Positions 1 through 8,637 of a stretch of 64,000 bases of DNA are shown here, piece after piece. Numbering within the stretch: the stretch's first letter is position 1; each line of letters begins with the position of its first letter. The position numbers and the translations under genes are program-made. This DNA comes from Cellulomonas sp. KH9 (GTDB taxonomy: Bacteria > Actinomycetota > Actinomycetes > Actinomycetales > Cellulomonadaceae). The notes under the pieces are model-generated. The model worked only from the letters and a program-made list of their open reading frames with translations. It did not search any database and had not been told where the DNA came from. The DNA is taken from assembly GCF_900114185.1 (NCBI RefSeq), contig NZ_FOSE01000004.1:186001-250000 (forward strand), written 5' to 3'.

Positions 1-201
1 CGTCGGGATCGCGAAGGCCAGGCCGAACGCGAGGATGCCCGCCGTCACGAGCCACGGCCCGGTGGTCGCGTCACCCTCGAACCCGAGCGTGAGCAGAGCG
101 AACGAGCCGATGAACAGCAGGAGGCACAGCAGCCCGGTCGCCGCGCGCGACGGGGCCTCCGGGGGTGCGTCGGTCGGGCGGGCGGTGTCGTCGTGCGGCA
201 T
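1..201 (-). CDS. membrane protein, N-terminal part (truncated by window edge)
   Basis: The gene starts at an ATG at 201 and runs off the left edge, so only 67 residues are visible. A strong GGAGGAG ribosome site lies just upstream. After a charged, proline-rich cytoplasmic start (MPHDDTARPTDAPPEAP) there are two hydrophobic segments at about residues 23-40 and 52-67, so it is an integral membrane protein. A possible -10 box (GATACT, minus strand, 239-234) lies about 35 bases upstream. I do not recognise the family. Confidence 0.6.
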   Translation of the reverse strand, partial: MPHDDTARPTDAPPEAPSRAATGLLCLLLFIGSFALLTLGFEGDATTGPWLVTAGILAFGLAFAIPT

Positions 202-279
202 GGCTCCTCCTGCGGTCGGACGCGGTGAACGGCCAGTATCCCCGGGCCGACGCACCGGGGCACGTTCGTCCACGGCGCG

Positions 280-1206
280 TCAGCGCATCGGCAGCGCGCG
301 CGGCGCGCGGGGCCCGTACGCCGGCATCCGCCCCAGGTGGGCGAGCTGCAGCAGGACCAGGACCCGCTGGCGGTGACCCTGCCAGGGGGCAAGCAGGTGC
401 AGCATCCCCGCGTCGTCGACCCGCCGCCCGGTGAGGGCCCAGCCGACCAGGTGCGGCAGGTGGGCGTCGCCCTCCGGCACGGCGTCGGGGTCGCCCAGGG
501 CGCGGGACGTCACCTCCGCCGTCGTCCACGGGCCGATCCCGGGCACCGTCCGCAGGCGTCGCGCGAGCTCGGGCGGGTCGAGGTCGGCCCGCATCGCGTG
601 CGCGACCGCGGCGGCCCGGCGCACGGTGTCGGAGCGCTGCGCGTCGACCCCGGCGCGGCGCCACTCCCACACCGGCAGGGTCCGCCACACGGCAGGCGGC
701 GGCGCCACCCGCAGGCCGGACGGTGCGGGACCGGGTGCCGGCGACCCGTGCCGCGCGACGAGCCGCCGCCACGACGCCTGCGCGTCGATCCCGACGACGC
801 GCTGCTCCAGCACGGCCGTCACGACCGCCGACCACACGTCGCCGCTGCGGGCGAGCCGGAGTCCGGCGTGCGTGCGGTGGGCGCGTGCGACCACCGGGTG
901 CAGGCCGGCGGCGAACCCCGTCGGGTCGTCGAGCAGGCCGAGCAGGGCGGGCGCCTCGGCGAGCAGGGCGGACGCGCCCGGGCCCCAGGCGTCGGCCCGC
1001 ACACCGCCGGGCACCGGGCACAGCCGCAGGGTCGCCGTCCCCGGGCCGCGCCGCGTCGCGTGCCACACGGCGCCCGGCGTCGTCGCCCACGTCGGGTCGC
1101 CCGCCCCGCGCCGCAGCCGCCCGAGCGTGCGGCGCACGTCCAGGCCCGGTGGGCAGGCCACGACGACGTGGGTGTCGCCCGTGGCGAGGCTCGGGCCCGT
1201 GGTCAC
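280..1206 (-). CDS. AlkA-like DNA-3-methyladenine glycosylase (HhH-GPD family)
   Basis: This 308-residue protein has the helix-hairpin-helix of the HhH-GPD superfamily at about residues 219-232 (RTVPGIGPWTTAEV). The stretch PEGDAHL follows, where Asp247 is placed like the catalytic aspartate of AlkA. The family excises alkylated purines in base-excision repair. The N-terminal ~110 residues are divergent, as in many actinobacterial homologues. I chose the GTG at 1206, preceded by GGGG; another in-frame GTG lies five codons upstream. It lies downstream of the VOC gene on the same strand but behind a strong hairpin, so it may have its own promoter. Confidence 0.8.
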   Translation of the reverse strand: MTTGPSLATGDTHVVVACPPGLDVRRTLGRLRRGAGDPTWATTPGAVWHATRRGPGTATLRLCPVPGGVRADAWGPGASALLAEAPALLGLLDDPTGFAAGLHPVVARAHRTHAGLRLARSGDVWSAVVTAVLEQRVVGIDAQASWRRLVARHGSPAPGPAPSGLRVAPPPAVWRTLPVWEWRRAGVDAQRSDTVRRAAAVAHAMRADLDPPELARRLRTVPGIGPWTTAEVTSRALGDPDAVPEGDAHLPHLVGWALTGRRVDDAGMLHLLAPWQGHRQRVLVLLQLAHLGRMPAYGPRAPRALPMR

Positions 1207-1312
1207 GTCCCCAGGATGCACCCGGGCGGCCGGCTCCCCGGTCGCTCCGGGCACCGCGGGGAGGCCGAGCTGCGGCACCGGGCCGGGGACACCGGCGGCG
1301 CCGGACCGCGCC

Positions 1313-1359
1313 GGCGGCGCTGACGGTGCCGGGATCAGCCCGCCACCGTCAGCGCCGCC
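1313..1359 (-). terminator. hairpin terminator at the end of the VOC gene
   Basis: A perfect 15-bp inverted repeat (1313-1327 with 1345-1359) encloses a 17-nt loop. It spans the stop codon of the VOC gene on the minus strand. No T-tract follows, which is usual in very GC-rich actinobacteria. It separates the VOC gene from the glycosylase gene. Confidence 0.55.
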
Positions 1360-1721
1360 AGGACGATCTCGTTGCCGTCGGGGTCCCGGACGTGCGCGTA
1401 CCGTCCGTCGGCGTCCTGCGTGGTGAGGTGGGCCGGGGCGCCGAGCGCGGCGCAGCGCGCGGTCGTCGCGTCGAGCTCGTCCGGGTCCAGGTAGAGGACG
1501 AGGAACGGTCCGGCGCCCGCCTGGCGGCCCACCGGGTCGCCCGGTGCGGCGGGACGCAGCCACAGCCCGGCGTCGGTCAGCCCGCCGGGCCCGACGTGCA
1601 GCAGCGGGTAGTCGCCGAACCGGCCCTCGAAGAGCGTGCGGAACCCGAAGGCGTCGCGGTAGAAGGCGGCGGTGGCGGCGAGGTCCGGCGTCACGAGCGC
1701 GGCACGTCCGAGCGTGATCAT
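1335..1721 (-). CDS. VOC (glyoxalase/bleomycin-resistance) family protein
   Basis: This 128-residue protein has the paired beta-alpha-beta-beta-beta modules of the vicinal oxygen chelate fold. It opens with a strand, then FYRDAFGFRTLFEG, and ends with the typical HVRDPDGNEIVLA strand, whose Glu is a usual metal ligand. Substrate cannot be assigned. The ATG at 1721 is preceded by TACGGT with a 7-nt spacer, which fits a leaderless transcript and rules against longer upstream starts. Confidence 0.8.
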   Translation of the reverse strand: MITLGRAALVTPDLAATAAFYRDAFGFRTLFEGRFGDYPLLHVGPGGLTDAGLWLRPAAPGDPVGRQAGAGPFLVLYLDPDELDATTARCAALGAPAHLTTQDADGRYAHVRDPDGNEIVLAALTVAG

Positions 1722-1821
1722 GCCGGCGACCGTAGCCCTCACCACCGACGACGGTGGCCGCGCCGCACGCGGAGGCCCGCTGCGGGTGCCGGATGTCGGT
1801 GGCGTGGGGCACACTCACCCG

Positions 1822-2163
1822 ATGGACGGGCGACGGGGGTCTCAGGGCCGCCTCGACGTGCACGCCGAGGGCCCCGTGCTGCGGGTCGTGCTGGTGGGGG
1901 CCGTCGACCTGGTGGTGCGGGAGCGTGACGCCCCGGCGCTGTGGCGCGCGCTGGAGGCACCGGCGGTCCGCGACGTGGAGGTCGACGCGTCGGGCGTGAC
2001 GTTCCTCGACTCCATGGGGCTGTCCGTCCTGGTGCGCCTCGCGCGCGACGCGGCCGAGCGCGGTGTGGCCCTGCGGATGGCCGCGGTCAGCCCGCGGGTC
2101 GCCGACCTGCTGGAGCAGACCGGCGTCGGCGACTGGATGGCCACCCTCGCCGACGCACGCTGA
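1822..2163 (+). CDS. STAS-domain anti-sigma-factor antagonist
   Basis: This 113-residue single-domain protein matches the SpoIIAA/RsbV family. The motif FLDSMGLSVLVRL at about residues 60-72 contains the D-S-x-G serine that is the phosphorylation site in that family. Such proteins release a sigma factor by binding its anti-sigma kinase; no kinase or sigma gene is adjacent, so partners are unknown. The ATG at 1822 lies 6 nt behind CACACT, which recurs before two other leaderless-looking starts in this window. It converges on the S4 gene across only 10 bases. Confidence 0.85.
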   Translation: MDGRRGSQGRLDVHAEGPVLRVVLVGAVDLVVRERDAPALWRALEAPAVRDVEVDASGVTFLDSMGLSVLVRLARDAAERGVALRMAAVSPRVADLLEQTGVGDWMATLADAR

Positions 2164-2173
2164 GGCGCGGGGG

Positions 2174-2548
2174 TCAGTGCCCGCGCAGCCGCTCGATGGC
2201 CCGGCGCTCGCGCTTGGTGGGGCGTCCCGCGCCGCGGTCGCGCTGCCCGGCCACCGCCACCTGCGTGCGCGGCGGCGGCACGGGGGAGCGGTCCAGGTAG
2301 GAGGCCTGCGCCACCTCGGCGGACACCCGCTTGACCAGGAGGCGCTGCACGACGACCAGCCGCTCGCGGGCGCCGCCGCGCACCTGCACCTCGTCGCCCG
2401 GCACCACCTGCGTCGCCGGCTTGGCGCGGTCCCCGTTGACCCGCACGTGCCCGGCGCGGCACGCGGCCGCTGCGGCGGACCGGGTGGGGAAGAGCCGCAC
2501 CGCCCACGTCCAGGCGTCGACACGCACGCGACCCTGCGGCTCCGGCAC
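2174..2548 (-). CDS. RNA-binding S4-domain protein (Hsp15/HslR-like)
   Basis: This 124-residue basic protein has an S4 domain at about residues 8-65: RVDAWTWAVRLFPTRSAAAAACRAGHVRVNG, then KPATQVVPGDEVQV. The C-terminal tail is rich in Arg. E. coli Hsp15, of the same family, rescues stalled 50S subunits carrying a nascent chain; a related ribosome-linked role is inferred here. The start ATG at 2548 is the only good candidate, since the S4 fold begins almost at once. Confidence 0.8.
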   Translation of the reverse strand: MPEPQGRVRVDAWTWAVRLFPTRSAAAAACRAGHVRVNGDRAKPATQVVPGDEVQVRGGARERLVVVQRLLVKRVSAEVAQASYLDRSPVPPPRTQVAVAGQRDRGAGRPTKRERRAIERLRGH

Positions 2549-2625
2549 GGTGCCACCTCCCTGCCGGCACGTCGCCGGTCCTCGACGTCAGCCTGCCACG
2601 GTCTTCCCGGCGACGTCGCACTGCG

Positions 2626-2640
2626 GTGAAACGCTTCGAC
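2626..2640. promoter_or_regulatory. LacI-type operator candidate upstream of the esterase
   Basis: GTGAAACGCTTCGAC has the near-palindromic GAAaCGcTTC core with a central CG, typical of LacI/GalR-family operators. It lies about 90 bases upstream of the secreted esterase start. Similar palindromes precede the pectate lyase and the GH81 glucanase. The regulator itself is not in the window. Confidence 0.45.
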
Positions 2641-2728
2641 GGTCTCCTGCGCCGGCGCCGGGCGGCAGGCTCGTCGCACCACCGGTACCCGCCCACGGCG
2701 GCACCGTCCCGCGTCGAAGGAGCCGAGC

Positions 2729-3865
2729 ATGGTCCACCACCTCCTGCGCCGCGTCGGGGCGGCGCTGCTGGGGCTCGCCCTGCTCCTGCCGGCCGGTGCG
2801 CCGGCCGGCGCAGCCGTGGCGCGCGCCGCCGACGAGCCGGTGCGCGTCATGGCGCTGGGCGACTCGATCACGGGCTCGCCCGGCTGCTGGCGGGCCCTGC
2901 TGCACCGGGACCTCACCGCCGCGGGCCACCGCGTGGACATGGTGGGCACCCTGCCGCCGCAGGGCTGCGGGTTCGCCCACGACGGCGACAACGAGGGCCA
3001 CGGCGGCGCGCTCGTCACGGACGTCTCCGCGTCCGGGGAGGCGGCCCGCTGGTTCGCCGCGACGCGGCCCCAGGTCGTCCTCATGCACTTCGCCACCAAC
3101 GACGTCTGGAGCAACCGCAGCACCCAGCAGGTGCTCGACGCCTGGACCACCCTCGTCGCCCGGATGCGTGCCGTGGACCCGCAGGTCGTGGTCGTGGTCG
3201 CGCAGATCATCCCCGTCGCACCGCCGACCTGCGGCGACTGCCCGGCCCGGACCCGCGCGCTGAACGCCGCCGTGCCCGGCTGGGCCGCCACCACGTCCAC
3301 CGCGGCGTCGCCCGTCCTCGTCGTCGACCACGCGACGGGCTGGGACCCGGCCCGTGACACCTCCGACGGGGTCCACCCGAACGACGCCGGCACGGCGCGG
3401 ATGGCCGCGACGTGGCTGCCGGCGGCCGAGCGCGCGCTGGCGCTGGTCGGCGGCGGGACGCCGACCCCGACGCCCACCCCGAGCCCCACGGTCGTCCCGA
3501 CGCCCACCCCGACGTCCACGGTCGTCCCGACGCCCGCCCCGACCCCCACGGTCGCGCCGACACCCGCGCCGGCCGGCGGGTGCACCGCGACGTACGCGGT
3601 GACGAGCGCGTGGCCGGGCGGCTTCGTGGCCTCGGTGCGCGTCACGGCCACGGGTGCCGTCGCGTCGAGCGGGTGGGAGGTCACGGTCGAGCTGCCCGGT
3701 GGCCGGGTCGCCCACGTGTGGAGCGCGACGGCGTCCGGCACGTCGCCCGTGACGTTCCGGGAGGCGGCCTGGAACGGTGCGCTGGCGCCCGGCGCGTCCA
3801 CCGAGCTGGGCTTCCAGGGCACGGGCAGCGGGGCGCCCGGGGCGGTCACGTGCACGGCGCGCTGA
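2729..3865 (+). CDS. secreted SGNH-hydrolase esterase (CE3-like) with C-terminal CBM2
   Basis: This 378-residue secreted enzyme starts with a signal peptide (about 1-36, ending near AVARAAD). An SGNH/GDSL domain follows (about 40-235) with block I VMALGDSITGS (nucleophile Ser), block III HFATNDVW and block V SDGVHPND (Asp/His). This matches CE3 acetylxylan esterases, which remove acetyl groups from xylan. A Thr/Pro linker (about 240-285) joins it to a family 2 carbohydrate-binding module (about 286-378) with conserved Trp residues and terminal Cys. AAGGAG precedes the ATG. Exact substrate is inferred. Confidence 0.85.
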   Translation: MVHHLLRRVGAALLGLALLLPAGAPAGAAVARAADEPVRVMALGDSITGSPGCWRALLHRDLTAAGHRVDMVGTLPPQGCGFAHDGDNEGHGGALVTDVSASGEAARWFAATRPQVVLMHFATNDVWSNRSTQQVLDAWTTLVARMRAVDPQVVVVVAQIIPVAPPTCGDCPARTRALNAAVPGWAATTSTAASPVLVVDHATGWDPARDTSDGVHPNDAGTARMAATWLPAAERALALVGGGTPTPTPTPSPTVVPTPTPTSTVVPTPAPTPTVAPTPAPAGGCTATYAVTSAWPGGFVASVRVTATGAVASSGWEVTVELPGGRVAHVWSATASGTSPVTFREAAWNGALAPGASTELGFQGTGSGAPGAVTCTAR

Positions 3866-3916
3866 CGCGTCGCGTCGCCCCGCGGTCACGACGACGCGAG
3901 GTCCCGCGGGGACGCG

Positions 3917-3959
3917 ACGACGGGCCGCGGCCCCCGGGTGGGAGGCCGCGGCCCGTCGT
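3917..3959. terminator. bidirectional terminator between esterase and pgi
   Basis: A perfect 16-bp stem (3917-3932 with 3944-3959) and an 11-nt loop lie between the convergent ends of the esterase gene (+) and pgi (-). The stem is almost all G/C and could end transcription in both directions. Confidence 0.75.
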
Positions 3960-3980
3960 GGTGCCGCCGGATCCTCGCGG

Positions 3981-5663
3981 TCAGCCCCGCAGCTCGAGGT
4001 AGCGGGCGATCAGCGCGCGCGTCGACGGGTCCTGCGCGTCGAGCGCGGCGGCGTCGCCCTGGACGGCCGGCGCGATCTCCATCGCGAGCTTCTTGCCCAG
4101 CTCGACGCCCCACTGGTCGAACGAGTCGATGCCCCACACCACGCCCTGCGCGAAGGTGATGTGCTCGTACAGCGCGATGAGCTGGCCCACGACGGACGGC
4201 GTGAGCGCGGGCGCGAGGATCGACGTCGTCGGCCGGTTCCCCGAGAACACGCGGGCGGGGACGATCTCCTCCGGCGTGCCCTCGGCGCGGACCTCCTCGG
4301 CGGTCTTGCCGAACGCGAGCGCCTTGGTCTGGGCGAAGAAGTTGGCCAGGAACAGCCCGTGCACGTCGGTGCCGCCGTCGCTCAGCGGGTAGGCCGGGTT
4401 GGCCACCGCGATGAAGTCGGCGGGGATCAGCCGGGTGCCCTGGTGGATGAGCTGGTAGAACGCGTGCTGGCCGTTGGTGCCGGGCTCGCCCCAGAAGACC
4501 TCGCCGGTCTGCGTGGTGACGGGCGTGCCGTCCCAGCGCACGGACTTGCCGTTGGACTCCATGGTCAGCTGCTGCAGGTACGCGGGGAACCGGTTGAGCT
4601 GCTGCGCGTACGGCAGCACCGCGTGGGTGTGGGCCCCGAGGAAGTTGACGTACCAGACGTTCAGCAGGCCCATGAGGAACGGCACGTTCTGCGCCACGGG
4701 GGTGGTGCGCGTGTGCTCGTCGACGGCGTGGAAGCCCTCGAGCAGCTCACCGAACGCGTCGGGGCCGATCGCGATGGCGAGCGACGTGCCGATCGCGGAG
4801 TCGACGGAGTAGCGCCCGCCGACCCAGTCCCAGAACCCGAACGCGTTGGCCGGGTCGATGCCGAAGTCCGCGACCTTGTCGAGCGCCGTCGACACGGCGA
4901 CGAAGTGGTTCGCCACCGCGCGGCGCCGGTCCTCGTCGGTGTCCTCGATGCGGCCCTCGCCGACCAGCCGGTCCCAGAGCCACTGGCGGGCCAGGCGGGC
5001 GTTGGTGAGGGTCTCGAGGGTCGTGAACGTCTTGGACGCCACGATGAACAGCGTCGTGGTCGGGTCGAGGTCCGCGGTCTTCTGCGCGAGGTCGGTGGGG
5101 TCGATGTTCGACACGAACCGCACCTCCAGCCCGTCGGCGACGTACGGCTCGAGGGCCTCGTAGACCATGACCGGGCCCAGGTCGGACCCGCCGATCCCGA
5201 TGTTGACGACCGTGCGCACCGCCTCGCCGGTGACACCGGTCCACTCGCCCGAGCGCACCTTCTCCGCGAACGCGAAGACCTCGCCCAGGACGGCCTGCAC
5301 GTCGTCGTCGACCTGCTGCCCGTCGACCACGAGCGGCGGCTCGGCGTCGGCCGGGCGCCGCAGGGCCGTGTGCAGCACGGCGCGGTCCTCGGTGACGTTG
5401 ATGTGCTCGCCGGCCAGCATGGCCGCGAAGCGGTCGGTGAGGTGCACCTCGTCCGCGAGGCGTGCCAGCAGCGCCAGCGTCTCGTCCGTGACGAGGTTCT
5501 TCGACAGGTCGACCGTGAGGTCCGCGAGCTGCAGCGTCATGCGCTGCGCACGCTGCGGGTCGTCGGCGAACCAGGCGCGCAGGTCGGGGCGCAGCGTGCT
5601 CTCGTGCTCCGAGAGGTCCTGCCAGGCGCTCGTGGTCGTCGGGTCGATGGGCGGCGTGGGCAC
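3981..5663 (-). CDS. pgi: glucose-6-phosphate isomerase
   Basis: This 560-residue enzyme interconverts glucose-6-P and fructose-6-P in glycolysis. Family motifs are present in order: [64 protein letters not shown] and [15 protein letters not shown]. Length agrees with full-size bacterial Pgi. I chose the GTG at 5663, which has GAGGGAG about six bases upstream; the frame stays open further upstream but without Pgi similarity. The gene stands alone, with a terminator behind it. Confidence 0.97.
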   Translation of the reverse strand: MPTPPIDPTTTSAWQDLSEHESTLRPDLRAWFADDPQRAQRMTLQLADLTVDLSKNLVTDETLALLARLADEVHLTDRFAAMLAGEHINVTEDRAVLHTALRRPADAEPPLVVDGQQVDDDVQAVLGEVFAFAEKVRSGEWTGVTGEAVRTVVNIGIGGSDLGPVMVYEALEPYVADGLEVRFVSNIDPTDLAQKTADLDPTTTLFIVASKTFTTLETLTNARLARQWLWDRLVGEGRIEDTDEDRRRAVANHFVAVSTALDKVADFGIDPANAFGFWDWVGGRYSVDSAIGTSLAIAIGPDAFGELLEGFHAVDEHTRTTPVAQNVPFLMGLLNVWYVNFLGAHTHAVLPYAQQLNRFPAYLQQLTMESNGKSVRWDGTPVTTQTGEVFWGEPGTNGQHAFYQLIHQGTRLIPADFIAVANPAYPLSDGGTDVHGLFLANFFAQTKALAFGKTAEEVRAEGTPEEIVPARVFSGNRPTTSILAPALTPSVVGQLIALYEHITFAQGVVWGIDSFDQWGVELGKKLAMEIAPAVQGDAAALDAQDPSTRALIARYLELRG

Positions 5664-5762
5664 GTGGGTCTCCCTCGGGGTGGACGTGGTCTCCCGCCCA
5701 CCGTAGGGCCGCGGGGGTGCACCCCGCACGGGACGTCCGGTGGCCCGGGCTAGCGTGGGCGC

Positions 5763-6098
5763 ATGCCCCGCCTCCCGGTCGCCCCGCTCGCCGCCGTCGG
5801 TCTGGTCGTCGCGTTCGCCGTCGCACAGGGCACCGGTGTCCGGTGGCTCGGCGGTGTGGTGCTGCTCGTGGTGGCCGCGGTGTGCCTGCGGCTGGCGGTG
5901 CCGCGGGCCGGCTGGGCGCGCGCGCTGGTCGTGGTGGGGGTCGGGCTGGTCGTGTTCGTGGCGTCCCACGTCGCGACCGACGTGGTCGGGCCCTGGCTCG
6001 CCGTGCTGACGGCCGCGGCCGTGCTCGGTGCGACGGCCTGGGGGCTCGTCGACCGGGCGCGGCCGCGGGTCGCTGCGCGAGGCGTCAGCGGTACGTGA
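5763..6098 (+). CDS. small four-helix membrane protein
   Basis: This 111-residue protein consists almost wholly of hydrophobic stretches (about 7-22, 27-46, 52-70 and 75-95) with a basic C-terminal tail, so an integral membrane protein with about four helices is likely. I recognise no family. The ATG at 5763 follows TAGCGT by 6 nt, suggesting a leaderless message. Its 3' end overlaps the 3' end of the convergent pectate lyase gene by 14 bases. Confidence 0.6.
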   Translation: MPRLPVAPLAAVGLVVAFAVAQGTGVRWLGGVVLLVVAAVCLRLAVPRAGWARALVVVGVGLVVFVASHVATDVVGPWLAVLTAAAVLGATAWGLVDRARPRVAARGVSGT

Positions 6099-7371
6099 TG
6101 CTCGAGCTGCTGTAGCCGCACGCCCCGGACGGGCCGGAGCCGATCTTCGACGGCTCGCCCGACGTGACCCCGCGGTACTCCTCGCAGATCACGATCTTGC
6201 GGGACGAGTCGTCGAGGATCGTCACGCCCGAGATCGTCGCCTTGTCGCCGTAGTTGGAGTTGACCCCCACCAGCGACTTGCCCGGCGCGGTGACCTGCAC
6301 GTTCTCGATGACGACGGTCCGCGCGTACTGCGTGGAGCAGTTGCCGCACGAGCGGTAGAGCTTGCCGAAGTCGGAGACCTGGAAGTTCCGGACGACGAAC
6401 CGGCCGGGCCCGTTGTGCTGGAACACCTTGTCGGACGCCGATCGCGCCCCGCCGCCGGTGACGGTCATGACCTGCGAGGGGTTCGAGCCCTTGAGCGTCG
6501 CGGCGTCCTCGCCGACGTCCTCCCACCAGACGTTCTCGAGCGTGCACGTGCCGGTGCAGTGCACGCCGTCGCCGGCGCCCGTGCCGATGATGACGTTGCG
6601 CAGCACCGCGCCGTCGGAGAGCTGGAAGATCGGCGGCTGCGACTCGTCCTGGTCGCCCGACGAGATCCCGTGGTACCGCACGTAGCGGCCGTCGAGGGTG
6701 CCGCTGACCTTGATGGTCGCCGAGACCTTCTGCTGGCCGGACGGCGAGGGCCAGGCGCCGGACGGCGGAGGTGTCGTGGGCTGCTGGGTCGGCTGCTGCG
6801 TGGGCGTCGTGCCCGCCCCGACCTTCACGAGCTGCCACTGCTGGTTGTACTGGTTGTCGTCGGTGAGCTGCGTGACGCTCGCGCCGTCGGCGGTCGAGCG
6901 GTCGGTGACGGTCACGGCCTTGCCGGAGTGGCGGTTCAGCAGGCGCACGTAGGCGCCGCTCGCGGAGTCGACGAGCCTGAACTGCTGGTTCCAGCCGTCG
7001 AGGTCGGCGTACTGGCGGAACTGGCCGCCGTCGGCCGTCGACCACTCCCACAGGTCGAGGACCTTGCCGGAGTGCCGCGACCTCAGCCGGTACCAGCCCG
7101 AGCCGGAGTCGACGAACTGCCACTGCTGCCAGGCGCCGTCGTTGCGGGGCCACTGCTGGATGGCCGCCCCGTCGGAGGTGGACGTGCCGGTCACGTCCAT
7201 GACCTTGCCGCTCTGGCGGTTGACCAGGACGTACCAGGCGTTGGTGTCGACGCTCGCGGCGCTCGCGCCGACGGCCGTGGCGAGGCCGAGGGTGCCGCCG
7301 AGGGCGAGCGTGAGGGCGGCGGCGAGTGCGACGCGGAACGGGCGTCGGGCCGCCGGTGGTCTGCGGGACAT
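6085..7371 (-). CDS. secreted PL3 pectate lyase with N-terminal ricin-type lectin domain
   Basis: This 428-residue secreted enzyme has a twin-Arg-rich signal peptide (about 1-39). A ricin B-like/CBM13 domain (about 42-185) has three repeats, each with SGK and a QxW-type end. A Gln/Thr/Pro linker follows. The catalytic part (about 205-428) is a polysaccharide lyase family 3 beta-helix with the motif [32 protein letters not shown] run and paired cysteines. PL3 enzymes cleave polygalacturonate by calcium-dependent beta-elimination. A palindrome (7391-7400) lies just upstream of the start. Confidence 0.9.
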   Translation of the reverse strand: MSRRPPAARRPFRVALAAALTLALGGTLGLATAVGASAASVDTNAWYVLVNRQSGKVMDVTGTSTSDGAAIQQWPRNDGAWQQWQFVDSGSGWYRLRSRHSGKVLDLWEWSTADGGQFRQYADLDGWNQQFRLVDSASGAYVRLLNRHSGKAVTVTDRSTADGASVTQLTDDNQYNQQWQLVKVGAGTTPTQQPTQQPTTPPPSGAWPSPSGQQKVSATIKVSGTLDGRYVRYHGISSGDQDESQPPIFQLSDGAVLRNVIIGTGAGDGVHCTGTCTLENVWWEDVGEDAATLKGSNPSQVMTVTGGGARSASDKVFQHNGPGRFVVRNFQVSDFGKLYRSCGNCSTQYARTVVIENVQVTAPGKSLVGVNSNYGDKATISGVTILDDSSRKIVICEEYRGVTSGEPSKIGSGPSGACGYSSSSITYR

Positions 7372-7390
7372 GTCCCTGCCTCTCGTGGGG

Positions 7391-7465
7391 GAAGCGCTTA
7401 CGCGGGCTCAGCGAACCACGTCGGACATCCCCGGCGAATCCCCCCGGGCGGCTGTGAAACGTTAC
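7391..7465. promoter_or_regulatory. two LacI-type operator candidates in the divergent intergenic region
   Basis: AAGCGCTT (7392-7399) is a perfect 8-bp palindrome 20 bases before the pectate lyase start. GTGAAACGTTAC (7454-7465) contains the AACGTT palindrome with GAA/TTAC flanks. Both have the central CG of LacI-family operators and lie between the pectate lyase (-) and the PfkB kinase (+). Confidence 0.45.
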
Positions 7466-7529
7466 GTGGTGGGGGCCCACCGGGACCCGCGGCGCGGCGG
7501 GTGCGGGACGGGCCTGGGAGGATGCCCGC

Positions 7530-8453
7530 ATGCCTGCCCGCCTCGTCTGCTGCGGCCTGACCACGCTCGACGTCACGCAGGTGGTGGACCGCCTGCCCGC
7601 GCCGGACGAGAAGGTCGTCGCCGACGGCCTCGACGTGACGTTCGGCGGCCCCGCCGCCAACGCCGCGGCGGTCGCCGTGGGCCTCGGGGTGCCCACGACG
7701 CTGGTCACGGCGCTCGGGACCGGGGCGCTCGCGGACGTCGTCCGTGCCGGCCTGGTCGCCGCGGGTGTCGACGTCGTCGACCTCGTGCCGGACGTGCCGG
7801 GTGTGCTGCCGGTGTCGACGGTGCTGGTGACGCGCGCGACGGGGGAGCGGGCCGTCGTGTCCGTCAACGGCGCGCGCGTCCCACGGCTGCCGCGGCCCGG
7901 GGCGGACGTGCTGACCGGCGCCGGTGCCCTGCTCGTCGACGGCCACCACGCCGACGCCGCCGCGGTCCTCGCGGCCGCGGCGTGTGGTGCCGGCGTCCCG
8001 GTGCTCCTCGACGGCGGGAGCTGGAAGCCGTCGACGCCCGACCTGCTCGCCGTCGTCGACCTGGCGGTGCTGTCCGCGGACTTCGCCGTGCCGGGCCGGG
8101 TGGTGCGCGACGGGCAGGCGGTGGACGCGCTGCTGGACGAGGTCGCCGCGCACGGCCCGCGGTTCGTCGCGCGCAGCGCCGGGGCGGGGTCGGTCCGGGT
8201 GCGGCGGACCGGGGCCGACGGGTCGACCGACCGGTCCTGGGTGTCGCCCGTGGCGGTGGCGCCCGGCGACGTCGTGGACACCCTCGGTGCCGGTGACGTC
8301 CTGCACGGGGCGATGGCTGCCGCGCTGGCGCGCGGTGTCGACCCGCTGGACGCGCTGGCGGAGGGCGTGCGGTGCGCCACGGCGTCCGTCCGGCACCCGG
8401 GCGCGCGGGGCTGGCTGGCCGCCCTGGCCGAGGGTGGTCCCGCCGCTGGGTGA
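7530..8453 (+). CDS. PfkB-family carbohydrate kinase
   Basis: This 307-residue ribokinase-fold sugar kinase has the N-terminal pattern FGGPAANAAAVAVGLG (about 38-53) and the C-terminal PfkB signature DTLGAGDVLHGAMAAAL (about 248-264), including the GAGD anion hole and catalytic Asp. Substrate is unknown; the neighbouring amino-sugar genes make a sugar of that pathway plausible but unproved. GGGAGG precedes the ATG. Transcription diverges from the pectate lyase. Confidence 0.85.
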   Translation: MPARLVCCGLTTLDVTQVVDRLPAPDEKVVADGLDVTFGGPAANAAAVAVGLGVPTTLVTALGTGALADVVRAGLVAAGVDVVDLVPDVPGVLPVSTVLVTRATGERAVVSVNGARVPRLPRPGADVLTGAGALLVDGHHADAAAVLAAAACGAGVPVLLDGGSWKPSTPDLLAVVDLAVLSADFAVPGRVVRDGQAVDALLDEVAAHGPRFVARSAGAGSVRVRRTGADGSTDRSWVSPVAVAPGDVVDTLGAGDVLHGAMAAALARGVDPLDALAEGVRCATASVRHPGARGWLAALAEGGPAAG

Positions 8454-8581
8454 GCGGTGGTGCCACCGCCGGGTGCGCCGCGCCGCCGGGAGGGTGCGGG
8501 GTGCGTCCTCCCCTCGTCGCTCCGCGCGCTGCGCCGCCGCGAGGGCGTGAGACGTCTGTGTGAACGCGCGGTCACGATGTG

Positions 8582-8636
8582 ATCACGGTCACAGGAGGGT
8601 CTTGACCGTGATTTGTAAGGAAGGTCTACTAACAAA
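8582..8636. promoter_or_regulatory. promoter with two abutting inverted repeats before the ROK repressor gene
   Basis: A -35 TTGACC (8602-8607) and a -10-like TCTACT (8625-8630) are 17 bp apart, and the ATG follows 7 nt later, suggesting a leaderless message. Two inverted repeats cover this promoter. One has perfect 9-bp arms (8582-8590 and 8604-8612) around the -35. The other is an imperfect 25-nt palindrome with TTTGT...ACAAA ends (8612-8636) over the -10. ROK repressors often bind such AT-ended palindromes, so autoregulation is likely. Confidence 0.55.
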
Positions 8637-8637
8637 C

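Noticed and set aside
2165..2186. 7-bp hairpin between the convergent STAS and S4 genes as a terminator
   Set aside because: The stem is short and overlaps coding ends; too weak to call in DNA of this GC content.
280..3855. A 1191-codon open frame on the minus strand covering several genes
   Set aside because: Very GC-rich DNA leaves long frames open by chance. Only its last 308 codons (280-1206) match a family; the rest is antisense to or out of frame with the VOC, STAS, S4 and esterase genes.
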